Assembly: GCA_050184585.1 (NCBI GenBank)
Contig: JBFXAF010000012.1
Location: 1-64,000 of the forward strand
Reading direction: 5' to 3'
Origin: JBFXAF01 sp050184585
GTDB lineage: Bacteria; Pseudomonadota; Alphaproteobacteria; Rhizobiales; Rhizobiaceae
DNA: 64,000 nt
The notes beneath the pieces are model-generated. The model had not been told where the DNA came from and did not search any database. It saw nothing but the letters and a program-made list of their open reading frames with translations. A program made the translations under genes and the position numbers. Each line of letters opens with the position of its first letter. Position 1 is the stretch's first letter. Positions 34,408 through 44,438 of this stretch are shown in pieces.

Positions 34408-35247
34408 ATGAATCCGATGGAAAAGGCCGGCTGGACGCCGCTGCCGCATTCCGACGAGGATCTGGAGCGGGCGAAGAACGCGCCGGACACGCCGCAGACG
34501 CGCGCGCCGACCTACAGGCTTGCCTGGAACGACGAGGACTTCATGACGCGGCGCGAGCTGAGGCCGGTGCGCCTCCAGCTCGAGCTCCTCAAGCCCGAGA
34601 TGGCGCTGGCTGAACGCGGCATCCGCTCGACGGTGGTGATGTTCGGCGGCGCCCGCCTGCCGGAACCGGGCGGCGAGGCATGGGCCGCCAAGGACGAGAC
34701 GCAGCGCAGGAATCTTCTCGCCAACGCCAGATACTACGAGGAGGCGCGGGAGTTCGCGCGGCTCTGCTCACGCCATTCGGCGGCATCCTATTTCCGCGAG
34801 TTCGTCGTGGTGACCGGCGGCGGTCCTGGCGTCATGGAAGCCGGCAACCGTGGAGCCGACGACGTCGGCGCTCCGTCGATCGGTCTCAACATCGTGCTGC
34901 CGCACGAACAGGCGCCGAACCTCTACGTGACGCCCGACCTCTGCTTCAACTTCCACTATTTCGCGATCCGCAAGATGCATTTCGTCATGCGGGCGAAGGC
35001 CGTGGCCGTCTTCCCCGGCGGCTTCGGCACGATGGACGAGTTCTTCGAGACGCTGACGCTCATCCAGACCGGCCGCATGGAGCGGGTGCCGGTCATCCTG
35101 TTCGGACGCTCCTTCTGGGAGCGCGCCATCGACCTCGACTATCTCGCCGAGCAGGGAACCATCTCGCCGGGCGACCAGAACATCATCGACCATGTCGAGA
35201 CGGCCGCCGAGGCGTGGGACGTGATCAGCCGGTTCTACAAGTTGTAG
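34408..35247 (+). CDS. LOG-family (TIGR00730-type) protein
   Basis: The 279-residue protein has VVTGGGPGVMEAGNRGA and the active-site PGGFGTMDEFFE of cytokinin-activating phosphoribohydrolases (LOG proteins) and nucleotide nucleosidases. It is longer than classical LOG at the N-terminus, matching the long bacterial group. It is divergent from dapD, with about 137 bases between. The in vivo substrate is probably a nucleoside monophosphate. GGGACGGGACG precedes the ATG. Confidence 0.85.
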   Translation: MNPMEKAGWTPLPHSDEDLERAKNAPDTPQTRAPTYRLAWNDEDFMTRRELRPVRLQLELLKPEMALAERGIRSTVVMFGGARLPEPGGEAWAAKDETQRRNLLANARYYEEAREFARLCSRHSAASYFREFVVVTGGGPGVMEAGNRGADDVGAPSIGLNIVLPHEQAPNLYVTPDLCFNFHYFAIRKMHFVMRAKAVAVFPGGFGTMDEFFETLTLIQTGRMERVPVILFGRSFWERAIDLDYLAEQGTISPGDQNIIDHVETAAEAWDVISRFYKL

Positions 35248-35340
35248 GACGTTTTGCCGCGCGGGCTGCGACGCATGGCAGCCTCGTCATCGCCATGTTC
35301 GTCGGTGCAACTGGCGACGATCGGAACAGGTATCACGTCC

Positions 35341-35820
35341 ATGCGTCTCATGCTCCAACTCGCCGGCGCGCTCACGCTCACCGCGGTCGCGCTGGTCACC
35401 GCCGGCGCGGGTTCGTCCCACGGCGAAGGCTCGGTCACGCAGGCGGGCGACATCACCGTCGCCGATCCCTGGGTGCGCGCCATGCTGCCGGGCCAGCCCG
35501 CCGGCGGAGGATTCATGATCCTGTCCAGCGCCGGCGAGGCCGACCGCCTCGTCGCCGCGACGTCGGATCGGGCCTTGAAAGTCGAAATCCATTCCATGGC
35601 GATCGTCGACGGCGTCATGATCATGCGCCCTGTCGAGGGCGGGCTCGAAGTTCCCGCCGGAGGATCGGTCGCTCTCGAGCCGGGCGGCCTGCACATCATG
35701 CTCATGGGGGTGGGGAAGCCGTTCGCCGAGGGCGAGACCGTGCCCGTCACGCTGACGTTCGAGAAGGCCGGCGACGTGGATGTCGGCTTTCCGGTGCACA
35801 AGGCCGCCGGTCAGCACTGA
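35341..35820 (+). CDS. PCu(A)C periplasmic copper chaperone
   Basis: The 159-residue exported protein has a signal peptide (LMLQLAGALTLTAVALVTAG) and the copper motif H-x-M ... H-x-M (VEIHSMAIVDGVMIMRP and GGLHIMLMG). It delivers Cu(I) to the CuA/CuB centres of cytochrome oxidase in the periplasm. It is a stand-alone copy without SCO or DUF461 partners nearby. The ribosome site is weak. Confidence 0.85.
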   Translation: MRLMLQLAGALTLTAVALVTAGAGSSHGEGSVTQAGDITVADPWVRAMLPGQPAGGGFMILSSAGEADRLVAATSDRALKVEIHSMAIVDGVMIMRPVEGGLEVPAGGSVALEPGGLHIMLMGVGKPFAEGETVPVTLTFEKAGDVDVGFPVHKAAGQH

Positions 35821-35877
35821 ACCGGCGCGTCTCTCGACCGGGTGTCGGGAAGCCCCGCCGGTGATATGGAGCGGCGG

Positions 35878-38394
35878 ATGACGCCGCTCCCCGATCTTCC
35901 CGTCACGGCCGTCCTGCCCCACCTCCTCGCCGCGCTGGAGGCGCCAGGCGCTGCCGTTCTCGTCGCGCCGCCCGGCGCCGGCAAGACCACGCTGGTGCCG
36001 CTGGCGCTGCTCGACGCGCCGTGGCGCGGCGAGGGCACGATCCTGCTGCTCGAGCCGCGCCGCCTCGCCGCCCGCGCGGCGGCCCGACGCATGGCCGAGC
36101 TGCTGGGGGAAGAGGTCGGCAGGACGGTCGGCTACGCCATGCGCATGGAAACGCGGGCTTCGGCCGCCACCCGCGTCCTCGTCGTCACCGAGGGCGTGCT
36201 CGCGCGCATGATCCTCGACGATCCCGAGTTGCCGGGCATTTCGGCTATCCTGTTCGACGAGTTCCACGAACGCTCCCTGGACGGAGATTTCGGCCTGGCC
36301 CTGGCGCTCGACGTTCGCGGCGCGCTGAGGCCGGACCTGAGGCTTGTCGTCATGTCGGCGACGCTCGACGGCGCGCGGGTGGCAAAGCTGCTTTCCCCCG
36401 CACCGGTGATCGAGAGCGCCGGCCGCGCGTTCCCGGTCGATATCCGGCACCGCGAGCGGTCGCCCGGCGATCTGGTCGAGGATGCCGTCGCATCCGCGAT
36501 CCGCGAGGCGCTGGCGACCGAGCCGGGGAGCCTGCTCGTCTTCCTGCCCGGCCAGCGCGAGATCGAGCGCACAGCGGAGCGGCTGCAAGGCCGCGTCGCC
36601 GTCGACGTGGACATCGTGCCGCTCTACGGGCAGCTCGACGGCAAGGCGCAGGACCGCGCGATCCGACCGGCTCCGGAGGGCAGGCGCAAGGTGGTGCTCG
36701 CCACCTCCATCGCGGAGACCTCGATCACCATCGACGGCGTGCGCGTCGTTGTCGATTCCGGCCTTTCGCGCCTGCCCAGATATGAGCCGGCGACCGGGCT
36801 GACGCGGCTCGAGACCGTGCGTGCGAGCCGCGCTTCGGCCGACCAGCGGGCCGGACGCGCCGGACGGACACAGCCGGGCATCGCTATCCGGCTCTGGCGG
36901 GCCGAGCAGACGGCGGCGATGCCTGCCTTCACGCCGCCGGAAGTCCTCGAAGCCGACCTCTCCGGCCTGTTGCTCGACTGCGCGGCCTTCGGCGTCGCCG
37001 ATCCGGGGACGCTCGCCTTCCTCGACCCGCCGCCTGCGCCCGCGCTCAACGAGGCGCGGGCCCTGCTCACGGACCTCGGCGCGCTCGACGCCGAAGGGCG
37101 CTTGACCGCGACGGGGCGCTCGATGCGCTCGCTCGCCCTGCCGGCGCGCCTCGGCCATATGGTCGCCGAGGCGGCCCGGTTCGGGCATGCGCGCGAGGCG
37201 GCCATGCTTGCCGTGCTGATGACGGAGCGAGGGCTCGGCGGCGATTCCGTCGATCTCGAACGGAGGCTCTCCCGGTTCCGAAGCGAGAAGGGCGCACGCG
37301 CGGACGCGGCGCGAAACCTGGCGGAGAGACTTGCACGGGCAGCGACCGCATCCCGAGCGGTCGCGGCCGAACCGGACCCGACCGCTGTTCGGATGCGTAG
37401 ACGGGATGGGCTCGCGGCCGCGCCGGAACACTCGGCCGGCGCGCTCCTTCTCCTCGCCTGGCCCGACCGTGTCGCGAAGGCGCGCGGCGAGCGCGGTCGT
37501 TTCCTGCTCGCCAACGGTCGGGGCGCGTCGCTCGACGCCTCCGACGCGCTGGCCGGCGCGTCCTTCCTGGTGATCGCCGACCTGCAGGGCAAGGCGCAGT
37601 ACGCACGGGTCGCATCGGCAGCCGCGATCGATGAGGCCGATATGCGCGCGGTACTCGGCGACAGGATCGAGCGCGCAACCGCAAGCAGCTTCGACGTTGC
37701 CTCGCGGGCGGTCCGGGTGCGCGAGACCGAGCGCCTGGGGGCCATCGTGCTCGCGGAACGGGCCCTCCCGGCGCCGACGGGCGAGACGGCGGACCGGGCC
37801 GTGCTCGATGCGATGCGCGACCACGGGCCCGCGATCCTGCCGTGGTCGAAAGCCGCCGAGACCCTTCGCGCGCAACTTAGATGGCTGCATCGCGGGCTTG
37901 GCGACCCCTGGCCGGATGTCTCGGATGCCGCTCTCATCGAGCGGCGCGACGAATGGCTCGCGCCCTTCCTCGTGGGAGACGCGCAGCTGTCGCGTTTCGA
38001 TCCGACCGCTCTCCAGGACGGGCTTCTGTCACTCGTGCCGCACGACCTCCAGAGACGTCTCCCGGCACTCGCGCCGACGCATTTCGACGCACCGTCGGGC
38101 AGCCGCGTGCCGATTCGCTACGAGGTGGAGCAGCCTGTGCTGGCGATCCGGGTGCAGGAGCTGTTCGGCCTGGACACCCATCCCTCGATCGCCGACGGCC
38201 GCGTGCCGCTCACCCTCGAACTTCTGTCCCCCGCCCACCGTCCGATCCAGACGACGCGCGACCTGCCCGGGTTCTGGCGCGGGTCGTGGGCCGAGGTGCG
38301 CACCGACATGCGCGGACGTTATCCCAGGCACGCCTGGCCGGAGAACCCGCTGGAAGCGCAGGCGACAAGCCGCGCCAAGCCGCGCGGAACCTAG
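35878..38394 (+). CDS. hrpB: ATP-dependent helicase HrpB
   Basis: The 838-residue DEAH/RHA helicase has Walker A APPGAGKTT, LLLEPRRLAARAAA, DEFHER (motif II), MSATLDG (motif III), SIAETSITIDGVR and DQRAGRAGR (motif VI), then the winged-helix/HrpB-specific C-terminal half (LEAQ-type end with RYPRHAWPENP). The ATG at 35878 is preceded by GGAGCGGCGG; an in-frame ATG at 35866 is possible. Its cellular role in bacteria is still poorly defined (peptidoglycan or RNA-linked). Confidence 0.92.
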   Translation: MTPLPDLPVTAVLPHLLAALEAPGAAVLVAPPGAGKTTLVPLALLDAPWRGEGTILLLEPRRLAARAAARRMAELLGEEVGRTVGYAMRMETRASAATRVLVVTEGVLARMILDDPELPGISAILFDEFHERSLDGDFGLALALDVRGALRPDLRLVVMSATLDGARVAKLLSPAPVIESAGRAFPVDIRHRERSPGDLVEDAVASAIREALATEPGSLLVFLPGQREIERTAERLQGRVAVDVDIVPLYGQLDGKAQDRAIRPAPEGRRKVVLATSIAETSITIDGVRVVVDSGLSRLPRYEPATGLTRLETVRASRASADQRAGRAGRTQPGIAIRLWRAEQTAAMPAFTPPEVLEADLSGLLLDCAAFGVADPGTLAFLDPPPAPALNEARALLTDLGALDAEGRLTATGRSMRSLALPARLGHMVAEAARFGHAREAAMLAVLMTERGLGGDSVDLERRLSRFRSEKGARADAARNLAERLARAATASRAVAAEPDPTAVRMRRRDGLAAAPEHSAGALLLLAWPDRVAKARGERGRFLLANGRGASLDASDALAGASFLVIADLQGKAQYARVASAAAIDEADMRAVLGDRIERATASSFDVASRAVRVRETERLGAIVLAERALPAPTGETADRAVLDAMRDHGPAILPWSKAAETLRAQLRWLHRGLGDPWPDVSDAALIERRDEWLAPFLVGDAQLSRFDPTALQDGLLSLVPHDLQRRLPALAPTHFDAPSGSRVPIRYEVEQPVLAIRVQELFGLDTHPSIADGRVPLTLELLSPAHRPIQTTRDLPGFWRGSWAEVRTDMRGRYPRHAWPENPLEAQATSRAKPRGT

Positions 38395-38426
38395 ACGCGT
38401 CCCGGCCACCGGAGCATAAGGGCGAC

Positions 38427-39740
38427 ATGCACGACCTCAGGCCCAATGACCCGCAATACTCGCAGCGGCTCAGGCTGAACACACTGATCTGGCTGCGCTG
38501 GCTGGCGATCGTCGGGCAGAGCGCCACCGTGGTCATCGTCGCCTACGGCCTCGATTTCCCGTTGCCGGTAAGCCTCTGCTTCGCCCTGATCGCGTGTTCG
38601 GCCTGGCTGAACCTCTTCCTCGCCTTCCGATATCCGGCGACGCACCGTCTCAACCCCACGGCCGCCGGGGGCATCCTGTTGTTCGATACGCTTCAGCTCT
38701 CCGGGCTGTTGTTCATGACGGGCGGCCTGAACAACCCCTTCTCGCTGCTGATGACGGTGCCTGTCGTCGTCTCCGCGACTTCGCTGCCGCTGCGCATGAC
38801 GGCCGGCCTCGGCGCGCTGTCGGTCGGGGCGGCGAGCCTGCTCGCCTTCCACCACCTGCCGCTGCCTTGGTATCCCGGCACCCAGCTCGCCATGCCCTTC
38901 GTCTACGTCGCCGGCATGTGGATGGCCGTGGTCGCGACCATCGCCTTCACCGCGGTCTACGCCTATCGGGTGGCGCAGGAGGCGCGACTCCTCGCGAATG
39001 CGCTTGCCGCCACCGAACTCGTGTTGCTGCGCGAGCAGCATCTTTCCGCGCTCGACGGGCTGGCGGCCGCCGCCGCGCACGAACTCGGCACGCCGCTCGC
39101 GACCATCGCGCTCGTCTCGCGCGAAATGGAGAAGGCGCTGGGCGAGGACCCGCGCTACCGCGAGGACGTGACGCTGCTCCGGTCCCAGTCGGAACGCTGC
39201 CGCGAGATCCTCAAGCGGCTGACCAGCCTGTCGACGGCCGACGAAGAGCATCTCGCCAGGCTTCCCTTCACCTCGCTGGTCGAGGAAGTGATCGCGCCGC
39301 ACCGCGATTTCGGCATCGCGATCAAGCTTGAACAAGGCAACCGCACCGGCGGCGAGCCGGTCGGGCAGCGCAATCCCGGCGTCATCTACGGACTCGGCAA
39401 CCTCGTCGAGAACGCGGTCGACTTCGCCAGGGCGAGCGTCACCGTCCGCTATGAATGGAGTCCGGACCGTGTGGCGATCTTCATCACCGACGACGGGCCG
39501 GGGTTCCCGCCGGACATCATCGACCGGATCGGCGAGCCCTATGTCTCGACCCGGCAGGGCGCGGAACCGGGCGGCGGCCTGGGGCTGGGCCTGTTCATTG
39601 CCAAGACGCTGCTGGAACGGTCCGGCGCGACGATCCGCTTCGCCAACGCGTTCATGCCCGGTCAAGGCGCGGCGGTCGACGTAACCTGGCCGCGCGCCGA
39701 CTTCGTAGGGGCGATGTCGGAACTGGCCGCGATCCGCTAG
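38427..39740 (+). CDS. actS: Redox-sensing histidine kinase (ActS/RegB family)
   Basis: The 437-residue sensor has six membrane helices with the quinone-site motif GGLNNPFSLL. The phosphorylation box is AAAAHELGTPLATIAL, and the ATPase boxes are NLVENAVDFA, DDGPGFP and GGGLGLGLFIA. A conserved Cys in SERCREIL lies 40 residues after the phospho-His, the same spacing as His225-Cys265 in RegB, where that Cys acts as a redox switch. It controls electron transport, carbon/nitrogen fixation and acid tolerance genes with ActR, encoded 69 bases downstream. Confidence 0.92.
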   Translation: MHDLRPNDPQYSQRLRLNTLIWLRWLAIVGQSATVVIVAYGLDFPLPVSLCFALIACSAWLNLFLAFRYPATHRLNPTAAGGILLFDTLQLSGLLFMTGGLNNPFSLLMTVPVVVSATSLPLRMTAGLGALSVGAASLLAFHHLPLPWYPGTQLAMPFVYVAGMWMAVVATIAFTAVYAYRVAQEARLLANALAATELVLLREQHLSALDGLAAAAAHELGTPLATIALVSREMEKALGEDPRYREDVTLLRSQSERCREILKRLTSLSTADEEHLARLPFTSLVEEVIAPHRDFGIAIKLEQGNRTGGEPVGQRNPGVIYGLGNLVENAVDFARASVTVRYEWSPDRVAIFITDDGPGFPPDIIDRIGEPYVSTRQGAEPGGGLGLGLFIAKTLLERSGATIRFANAFMPGQGAAVDVTWPRADFVGAMSELAAIR

Positions 39741-39809
39741 AACGGTTGGGAATCCGCGGCAGTACGACTATATTCGCGGCCTAGGGAACCGTCAGGGAAG
39801 ATGCCCGCC

Positions 39810-40373
39810 ATGACCGATGCGCCACCGAGCGAAACCAGCCTGCCGCCGGGTGACGTGTCGCTGCTCATCGTCGACGACGACAAGCCGTTCCTGACCCGGC
39901 TTGCCCGCGCCATGGAGACCCGTGGTTTCAAGGTCGATACCGCCGAGAGCGTCGAGGAAGCGGTCGGCAAGGCGCGCGCCTCGGCGCCTGCCTACGCGGT
40001 GGTCGACATGCGGCTCGGCGACGGGAACGGCCTCGACGTCGTCGCGGCGATCCGCGAAAAACGGGCCGATGCGCGAACCGTCATCCTGACAGGCTACGGC
40101 AACATCGCCACCGCCGTGACCGCGGTGAAGCTCGGCGCGGTGGACTATCTCTCGAAACCCGCCGACGCCGACGACATCTACGCCGCGCTGGTGCGCACCT
40201 CGGAGGGCAAGGCGACCCTGCCCGAGAACCCGATGTCCGCCGATCGCGTGCGCTGGGAGCATATCCAGCGCGTCTACGAGATGTGCGACCGCAATGTCTC
40301 GGAGACGGCTCGCCGGCTCAACATGCACCGCCGCACCCTGCAGCGCATCCTTGCCAAGCGCGCGCCGCGCTGA
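39810..40373 (+). CDS. actR: Response regulator ActR/RegA
   Basis: The 187-residue protein has a receiver domain with the acidic pocket LLIVDDD, phospho-Asp in VVDMRLGDGNGLDV, TGYGNIATAV and the Lys in LSKPAD. A short linker and a Fis-type helix-turn-helix follow (VYEMCDRNVSETARRLNMHR, RRTLQRIL). ATG 39810 has GGAAG 9 bases upstream; ATG 39801 touches that site and is less likely. It is the partner of the kinase upstream. Confidence 0.94.
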   Translation: MTDAPPSETSLPPGDVSLLIVDDDKPFLTRLARAMETRGFKVDTAESVEEAVGKARASAPAYAVVDMRLGDGNGLDVVAAIREKRADARTVILTGYGNIATAVTAVKLGAVDYLSKPADADDIYAALVRTSEGKATLPENPMSADRVRWEHIQRVYEMCDRNVSETARRLNMHRRTLQRILAKRAPR

Positions 40374-40418
40374 CCACCTGACGTTCCACCAGGGCGGCGG
40401 TTGCATCCGGAGGTTCGC

Positions 40419-41642
40419 ATGACGTTTCGCGTTCTGATGCTGGCCCTCGCCGGCGGTACGGCCGTCGCCTCGGTCGCCAAGGCCGATCCCGTCACCTACA
40501 AGGGCACGCTGGGCATGTCCGACATCGTCGTCGAATTCACGGCGGACCCGTCGGCCGGCGAACCCGTCGCCGGCCGCTATGCCTACGCGTCGCAGGGCGT
40601 CGACATCCCGCTCCAGCCGAAGACTGGCGGCAGGACCCTCACGCTTGACGAGGAAGCCCCCTGCGGCAGCTCCTGCCCCGAAGGCGAGCCAGGCCCGGTG
40701 GGCGCGACCTGGACGCTGTCGACCGCCGACGACGGCGGCACGCTGACCGGCCAATGGGCCGGCGCGAAGACCCACGAGATACGGCTCACCCGTGTCGGCG
40801 CCCGTCGCGTCGAGGGCGAGCAGCCGACGACCCCGCGCCAGCTCGCGGATTTCTCCTTCATGGCCTTCTACGCCAACGACACGCCGATCACGATCGACAC
40901 CTCTCCCTATGACTTCCTGAAGCTGGACGTCCCGATGCAGGACGGAGCCGTCGAGGGTTGGCCCGACGCCTCGTTCCGCTACGTGGTCGATCCCCGCACG
41001 AAGTTCCCCATGCCCCGCATCGTCGAACCGGCCGGGGGCGCGTCGACGGAGGCCGCCAACGCCGTGCTCTGGCAGCGTCATGCGAAGTCCAGTCTCGCCG
41101 CGCTGAGCTGCGCATCGATGCAGTACTCCGGCTTCCAGGAAAACGGGCAGGTTCCCGATGTGGAAGGCGGATCGCTCGGCGGGTTTGACGGGAGTACGTC
41201 GACGGTGCTGGCGCTCACGACCAGACTGATGAGCTGGACGGAGTCGGGCAGCGTCTACTGCGGCGGCGCCCATCCCCACAATTACGGGAACAGCTACACG
41301 ATGAACGTCGCCACCGGCGCGTTGCTGGGCCTCGGCGACATGTTCTCCGACGTCGTCGACGGCAAGCCCGGAGCCAACCTGCTCGCTTTCGTCGAACTCA
41401 AGCGCGGCAAGCCGTCCGGCCAGGTGGCGATCGATTTCGAGGAGCAGTGCGGCACCGGCGCCCTGATCGCCGACTATCTCGTCGCGAAAGTCAGGCGCGA
41501 AGGCGACGAACTGTCGATCGTTTTCGGATTGCAGGATCTGCCGCACGCGATCAACGCCTGCGGCGACGACGTCATGCGGATCCCGGTCGCGGAGGTCGAG
41601 CCGCTGCTCAAGCCCGATTTCGCGGCTTTGCTGGGCAAGTAG
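40419..41642 (+). CDS. Exported protein with a RsiV/DUF3298-like C-terminal domain
   Basis: The 407-residue protein has a signal peptide (RVLMLALAGGTAVASVAKA). Its C-terminal half carries VYCGGAHPHNYGNSYTMNVA, the hallmark of DUF3298 domains (as in RsiV), followed by a Cys-containing EEQCGTGALIADY. The N-terminal half is beta-rich with a CGSSC pair. Probably periplasmic; function unknown. CCGGAGG precedes the ATG. It ends 6 bases from the convergent PepSY gene. Confidence 0.72.
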   Translation: MTFRVLMLALAGGTAVASVAKADPVTYKGTLGMSDIVVEFTADPSAGEPVAGRYAYASQGVDIPLQPKTGGRTLTLDEEAPCGSSCPEGEPGPVGATWTLSTADDGGTLTGQWAGAKTHEIRLTRVGARRVEGEQPTTPRQLADFSFMAFYANDTPITIDTSPYDFLKLDVPMQDGAVEGWPDASFRYVVDPRTKFPMPRIVEPAGGASTEAANAVLWQRHAKSSLAALSCASMQYSGFQENGQVPDVEGGSLGGFDGSTSTVLALTTRLMSWTESGSVYCGGAHPHNYGNSYTMNVATGALLGLGDMFSDVVDGKPGANLLAFVELKRGKPSGQVAIDFEEQCGTGALIADYLVAKVRREGDELSIVFGLQDLPHAINACGDDVMRIPVAEVEPLLKPDFAALLGK

Positions 41643-41648
41643 CCGGGT

Positions 41649-41918
41649 TCAGTCCGGATCTTTCTTCAGTATTTCGAGCGTATCGGCAGCCAGTTCGAGA
41701 TCATACTCGCGGCCATCGGACCACACGGCGTCATCGACCTCCCAGACCGGGCGATCGTCTTCCAGTTCGATGTCGTCCCAGCGTGCGTAGCCTTCGGCGG
41801 CGAGTTTCGCCTCGATGCGCGCCCTCTCTTCCGGCGTCGGATCGCGGTCGGCCAGCGCCGGCGTCGCAAAGGCCGCAAATGTGACGGCGATGAGTGTCGC
41901 GCGAAAATCGATCTGCAT
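41649..41918 (-). CDS. Small exported PepSY-like protein
   Basis: The 89-residue protein has a signal peptide (TLIAVTFAAFATPALA) and one PepSY-type unit: RARIEAKLAAEGYARWDDIE, then DDRPVWEVDDAVWSDGREYD and LELAADTLEILKK. PepSY units are periplasmic peptidase-inhibitor or binding modules. GAGGAGA lies 5 bases before ATG 41918, which rules out the longer frame. Confidence 0.82.
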   Translation of the reverse strand: MQIDFRATLIAVTFAAFATPALADRDPTPEERARIEAKLAAEGYARWDDIELEDDRPVWEVDDAVWSDGREYDLELAADTLEILKKDPD

Positions 41919-42029
41919 GCGTCTCTCCTCGGATCGAGCCTCAGGCGGAGATAGGCGCCAACCCGGCCGACGCAACTCAGCGCGCAGTCCGGGTCGATAA
42001 CAAATCCGTCAGAACTCCCGGCGACGACC

Positions 42030-44435
42030 TCAACTCCTCAGCGTCCCGCCCGTCTGTTTTCCGACGTTCTCCACGATCCGCGCGGCCAATGCCTCGAAGT
42101 CCTCGTCCGCCAGCGTCCTGTCGACCGGCTGGATCGAAACCTCGATCGCCACCGACTTCCGGCCTTCGCCGAGCGACGCACCCTCGAAGATGTCGAAGAC
42201 CGTGACCCCGGCGATCAGCTTCCTGTCGGCCGCCTGCGCGGCCTTGACCAGTTGGCCAGCCTGGACGGCCTTGTCCACCACGAAGGCGAAGTCGCGCTTC
42301 ACCGCCTGGAAGGGCGAAAGATCCAGGCGCGGCTTCGTGCGAGTCGGCTTGGCCTTCGGCTCGGGGATGGCGTCGACATAGACCTCGAAGCCGCAGAGCG
42401 GACCCGACACGTCGAGCGCTTCCAGCGTCTTCGGATGGAACTCGCCGAAGGTGCCCAGAATCGTCTTCGGACCGAGCTTGATCGTGCCCGAGCGGCCGGG
42501 GTGGTACCAGGTCGGTCCGCCGGCCTCGACCGAAAGCTTGTCGACCGGCGCGCCGCAGGCCTCCAGCACCGCGAAGGCGTCGGCCTTGGCGTCGAACACG
42601 CCAACCGCCGGCGTGTTGCCCGACCAGTCGCGGCCCGATCCTTCGAGCTTCGCCGTACCGCGCCGGATGCCCGCCGCGACGCGGCGCTGGGCCTCGGGCG
42701 TATCGCCCTCGTAGATGCCCGACACCTCGAACAGCGCCACATCGCCGAAGCCGCGATCGGCGTTGCGCTGCGCGGCGGCGGCGAGGCCGGGCAGCAGCGA
42801 GGGCCGCATGTCCGACATGTCGGCGGCGATGGGGTTGGAGAGCTTCAGTTCCGCACGGCCGCCGCCGAACAGCTCGGCATGCTTCGCCGGTATGAACGAC
42901 CATGTGACGGCTTCCATCATGCCGCGCACGCCGAGCGCGCGCTTGGCCGCGCGGGTGCGGATCTGCGGCGTCGTCAGTATTCTCCCGTTGACCGCCGCAT
43001 GACCGCCGAGCGGCTGCGGCGTGATCGCGTCGACGCCCTTGATGCGCATGACCTCCTCGACGAGGTCGGCCTTGCCGTCGACGTCCGGCCGCCACGATGG
43101 CACAGACACGTCGATCAAGTCGGCATCGCCCTTCGGCCCGAAGCCGAGGCGGTTCAGGATGTCGAGGCTCTCCGCCTTCGCCACGTCGAGGCCGGTCAGG
43201 CGCTTCACTTCCGAGACGGGGAAGGACACGACCTTCGGCGTGTGGCCTGCGTAGCCGACGACCTCGGCATCGGTCGGCTCGCCGCCGCAGATGTCCGTCA
43301 CCAGCTTGGTCGCCAATTCCAGTCCCGGAACCATGAACTCCGGATCGACGCCGCGCTCGAAGCGGTAGCGTGCATCCGTGACGATGCCGAGTTCGCGGCC
43401 GGTGCGGGCGACGTTGAGCGGGTTCCACAGGGCCGACTCGATCAGCACGTCGGTCGTCCCCTCGTCGCAGCCCGAATGCTCGCCGCCCATGACGCCGGCG
43501 ATAGACTCCACCCCGTTGACGTCAGCGATAACGCACATCTCCGGCGTCAGCTCATACTCGAACGTGTCGAGCGCCAGCACCTTCTCGCCTGCCTTCGCGC
43601 GGCGCACGACGAGATCGCCGGCTACCTTCTTCGCGTCGAAGACGTGAAGCGGCCGGCCGCGGTCGAAGGTCACGTAGTTGGTGATGTCGACCAGCGCGTT
43701 GATGGGCCTGAGCCCGATCGCCTTCAGCCGGCGCTGCATCCACTTCGGCGACGCGCCGTTCCTGACACCGCGCACCAGACGCAGTGCGAAGCCGGGGCAA
43801 AGCTCCGGCGCCTCGATCGTCACCTTGACCGGGCAGTCGCCCTTGCCGGCGATCGCCTCGACCAGCGGCGTCTTCAGCCTGCCCAGTCCCGCCGCCGCGA
43901 GGTCGCGCGCGATGCCGTGGATGCTGGTCGCATCAGGCCGGTTCGGCGTCAAATTGATCTCGATCACGGGGTCGTCCAGATGCGACCAGGCCGCGAAGCT
44001 CGTGCCCACCGGCGCGTCGGCCGGCAGGTCGATGATGCCGTCATGCTCGTCGGAGAGTTCCAGTTCGCGCTCCGAGCACATCATGCCGTGGCTTTCCACG
44101 CCGCGGATATTGCCGACCGACAGCGTCACGTCGATGCCGGGGATGTAGGCGCCGGGTGCGGCGAAGGCGCCGACCAGTCCAGCCCGCGCATTCGGCGCGC
44201 CGCACACCACTTGCACGGGTTGGCCGGCGCCGGTGTCGACGATGAGCACGCGCAGCTTGTCGGCGTCGGGATGCTTTTCAGCCGTCAGCACCTTGGCGAT
44301 GACGAAGGGCTTCAGCGCCTTGCGGTCGTCGACATGCTCGACCTCCAGCCCGATCGCCGTCAGCCGCTCGACGATCTGGTCGAGCGTGGCGTCGGTGTCC
44401 AGGTGGTCCTTCAGCCAGGAGAGGGTGAGTTTCAT
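42030..44435 (-). CDS. pheT: Phenylalanine--tRNA ligase beta subunit
   Basis: The 801-residue subunit has the N-terminal EMAP/OB tRNA-binding domain (FVIAKVLTAEKHPDADKLRV), B3/B4 editing, B5 (GAEVVGYAGHTPKVVSF region), the inactive class II core (FDIFEGAS near the end) and the C-terminal FDX-ACB domain (KPTRTKPRLDLSPFQAVKRD onward). It forms the alpha2beta2 enzyme with PheS. In this genome it is separated from pheS by about 720 bases that hold two small genes and a 40-codon frame, so its transcript probably runs through them. Confidence 0.95.
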   Translation of the reverse strand: MKLTLSWLKDHLDTDATLDQIVERLTAIGLEVEHVDDRKALKPFVIAKVLTAEKHPDADKLRVLIVDTGAGQPVQVVCGAPNARAGLVGAFAAPGAYIPGIDVTLSVGNIRGVESHGMMCSERELELSDEHDGIIDLPADAPVGTSFAAWSHLDDPVIEINLTPNRPDATSIHGIARDLAAAGLGRLKTPLVEAIAGKGDCPVKVTIEAPELCPGFALRLVRGVRNGASPKWMQRRLKAIGLRPINALVDITNYVTFDRGRPLHVFDAKKVAGDLVVRRAKAGEKVLALDTFEYELTPEMCVIADVNGVESIAGVMGGEHSGCDEGTTDVLIESALWNPLNVARTGRELGIVTDARYRFERGVDPEFMVPGLELATKLVTDICGGEPTDAEVVGYAGHTPKVVSFPVSEVKRLTGLDVAKAESLDILNRLGFGPKGDADLIDVSVPSWRPDVDGKADLVEEVMRIKGVDAITPQPLGGHAAVNGRILTTPQIRTRAAKRALGVRGMMEAVTWSFIPAKHAELFGGGRAELKLSNPIAADMSDMRPSLLPGLAAAAQRNADRGFGDVALFEVSGIYEGDTPEAQRRVAAGIRRGTAKLEGSGRDWSGNTPAVGVFDAKADAFAVLEACGAPVDKLSVEAGGPTWYHPGRSGTIKLGPKTILGTFGEFHPKTLEALDVSGPLCGFEVYVDAIPEPKAKPTRTKPRLDLSPFQAVKRDFAFVVDKAVQAGQLVKAAQAADRKLIAGVTVFDIFEGASLGEGRKSVAIEVSIQPVDRTLADEDFEALAARIVENVGKQTGGTLRS

Positions 44436-44438
44436 GAC

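Noticed and set aside
35287..37890. 867-codon minus-strand frame opposite the PCu(A)C and hrpB genes
   Set aside because: It is antisense to a fully motif-bearing HrpB helicase and is Arg/Gly/Ala low-complexity, a usual artefact of high GC.
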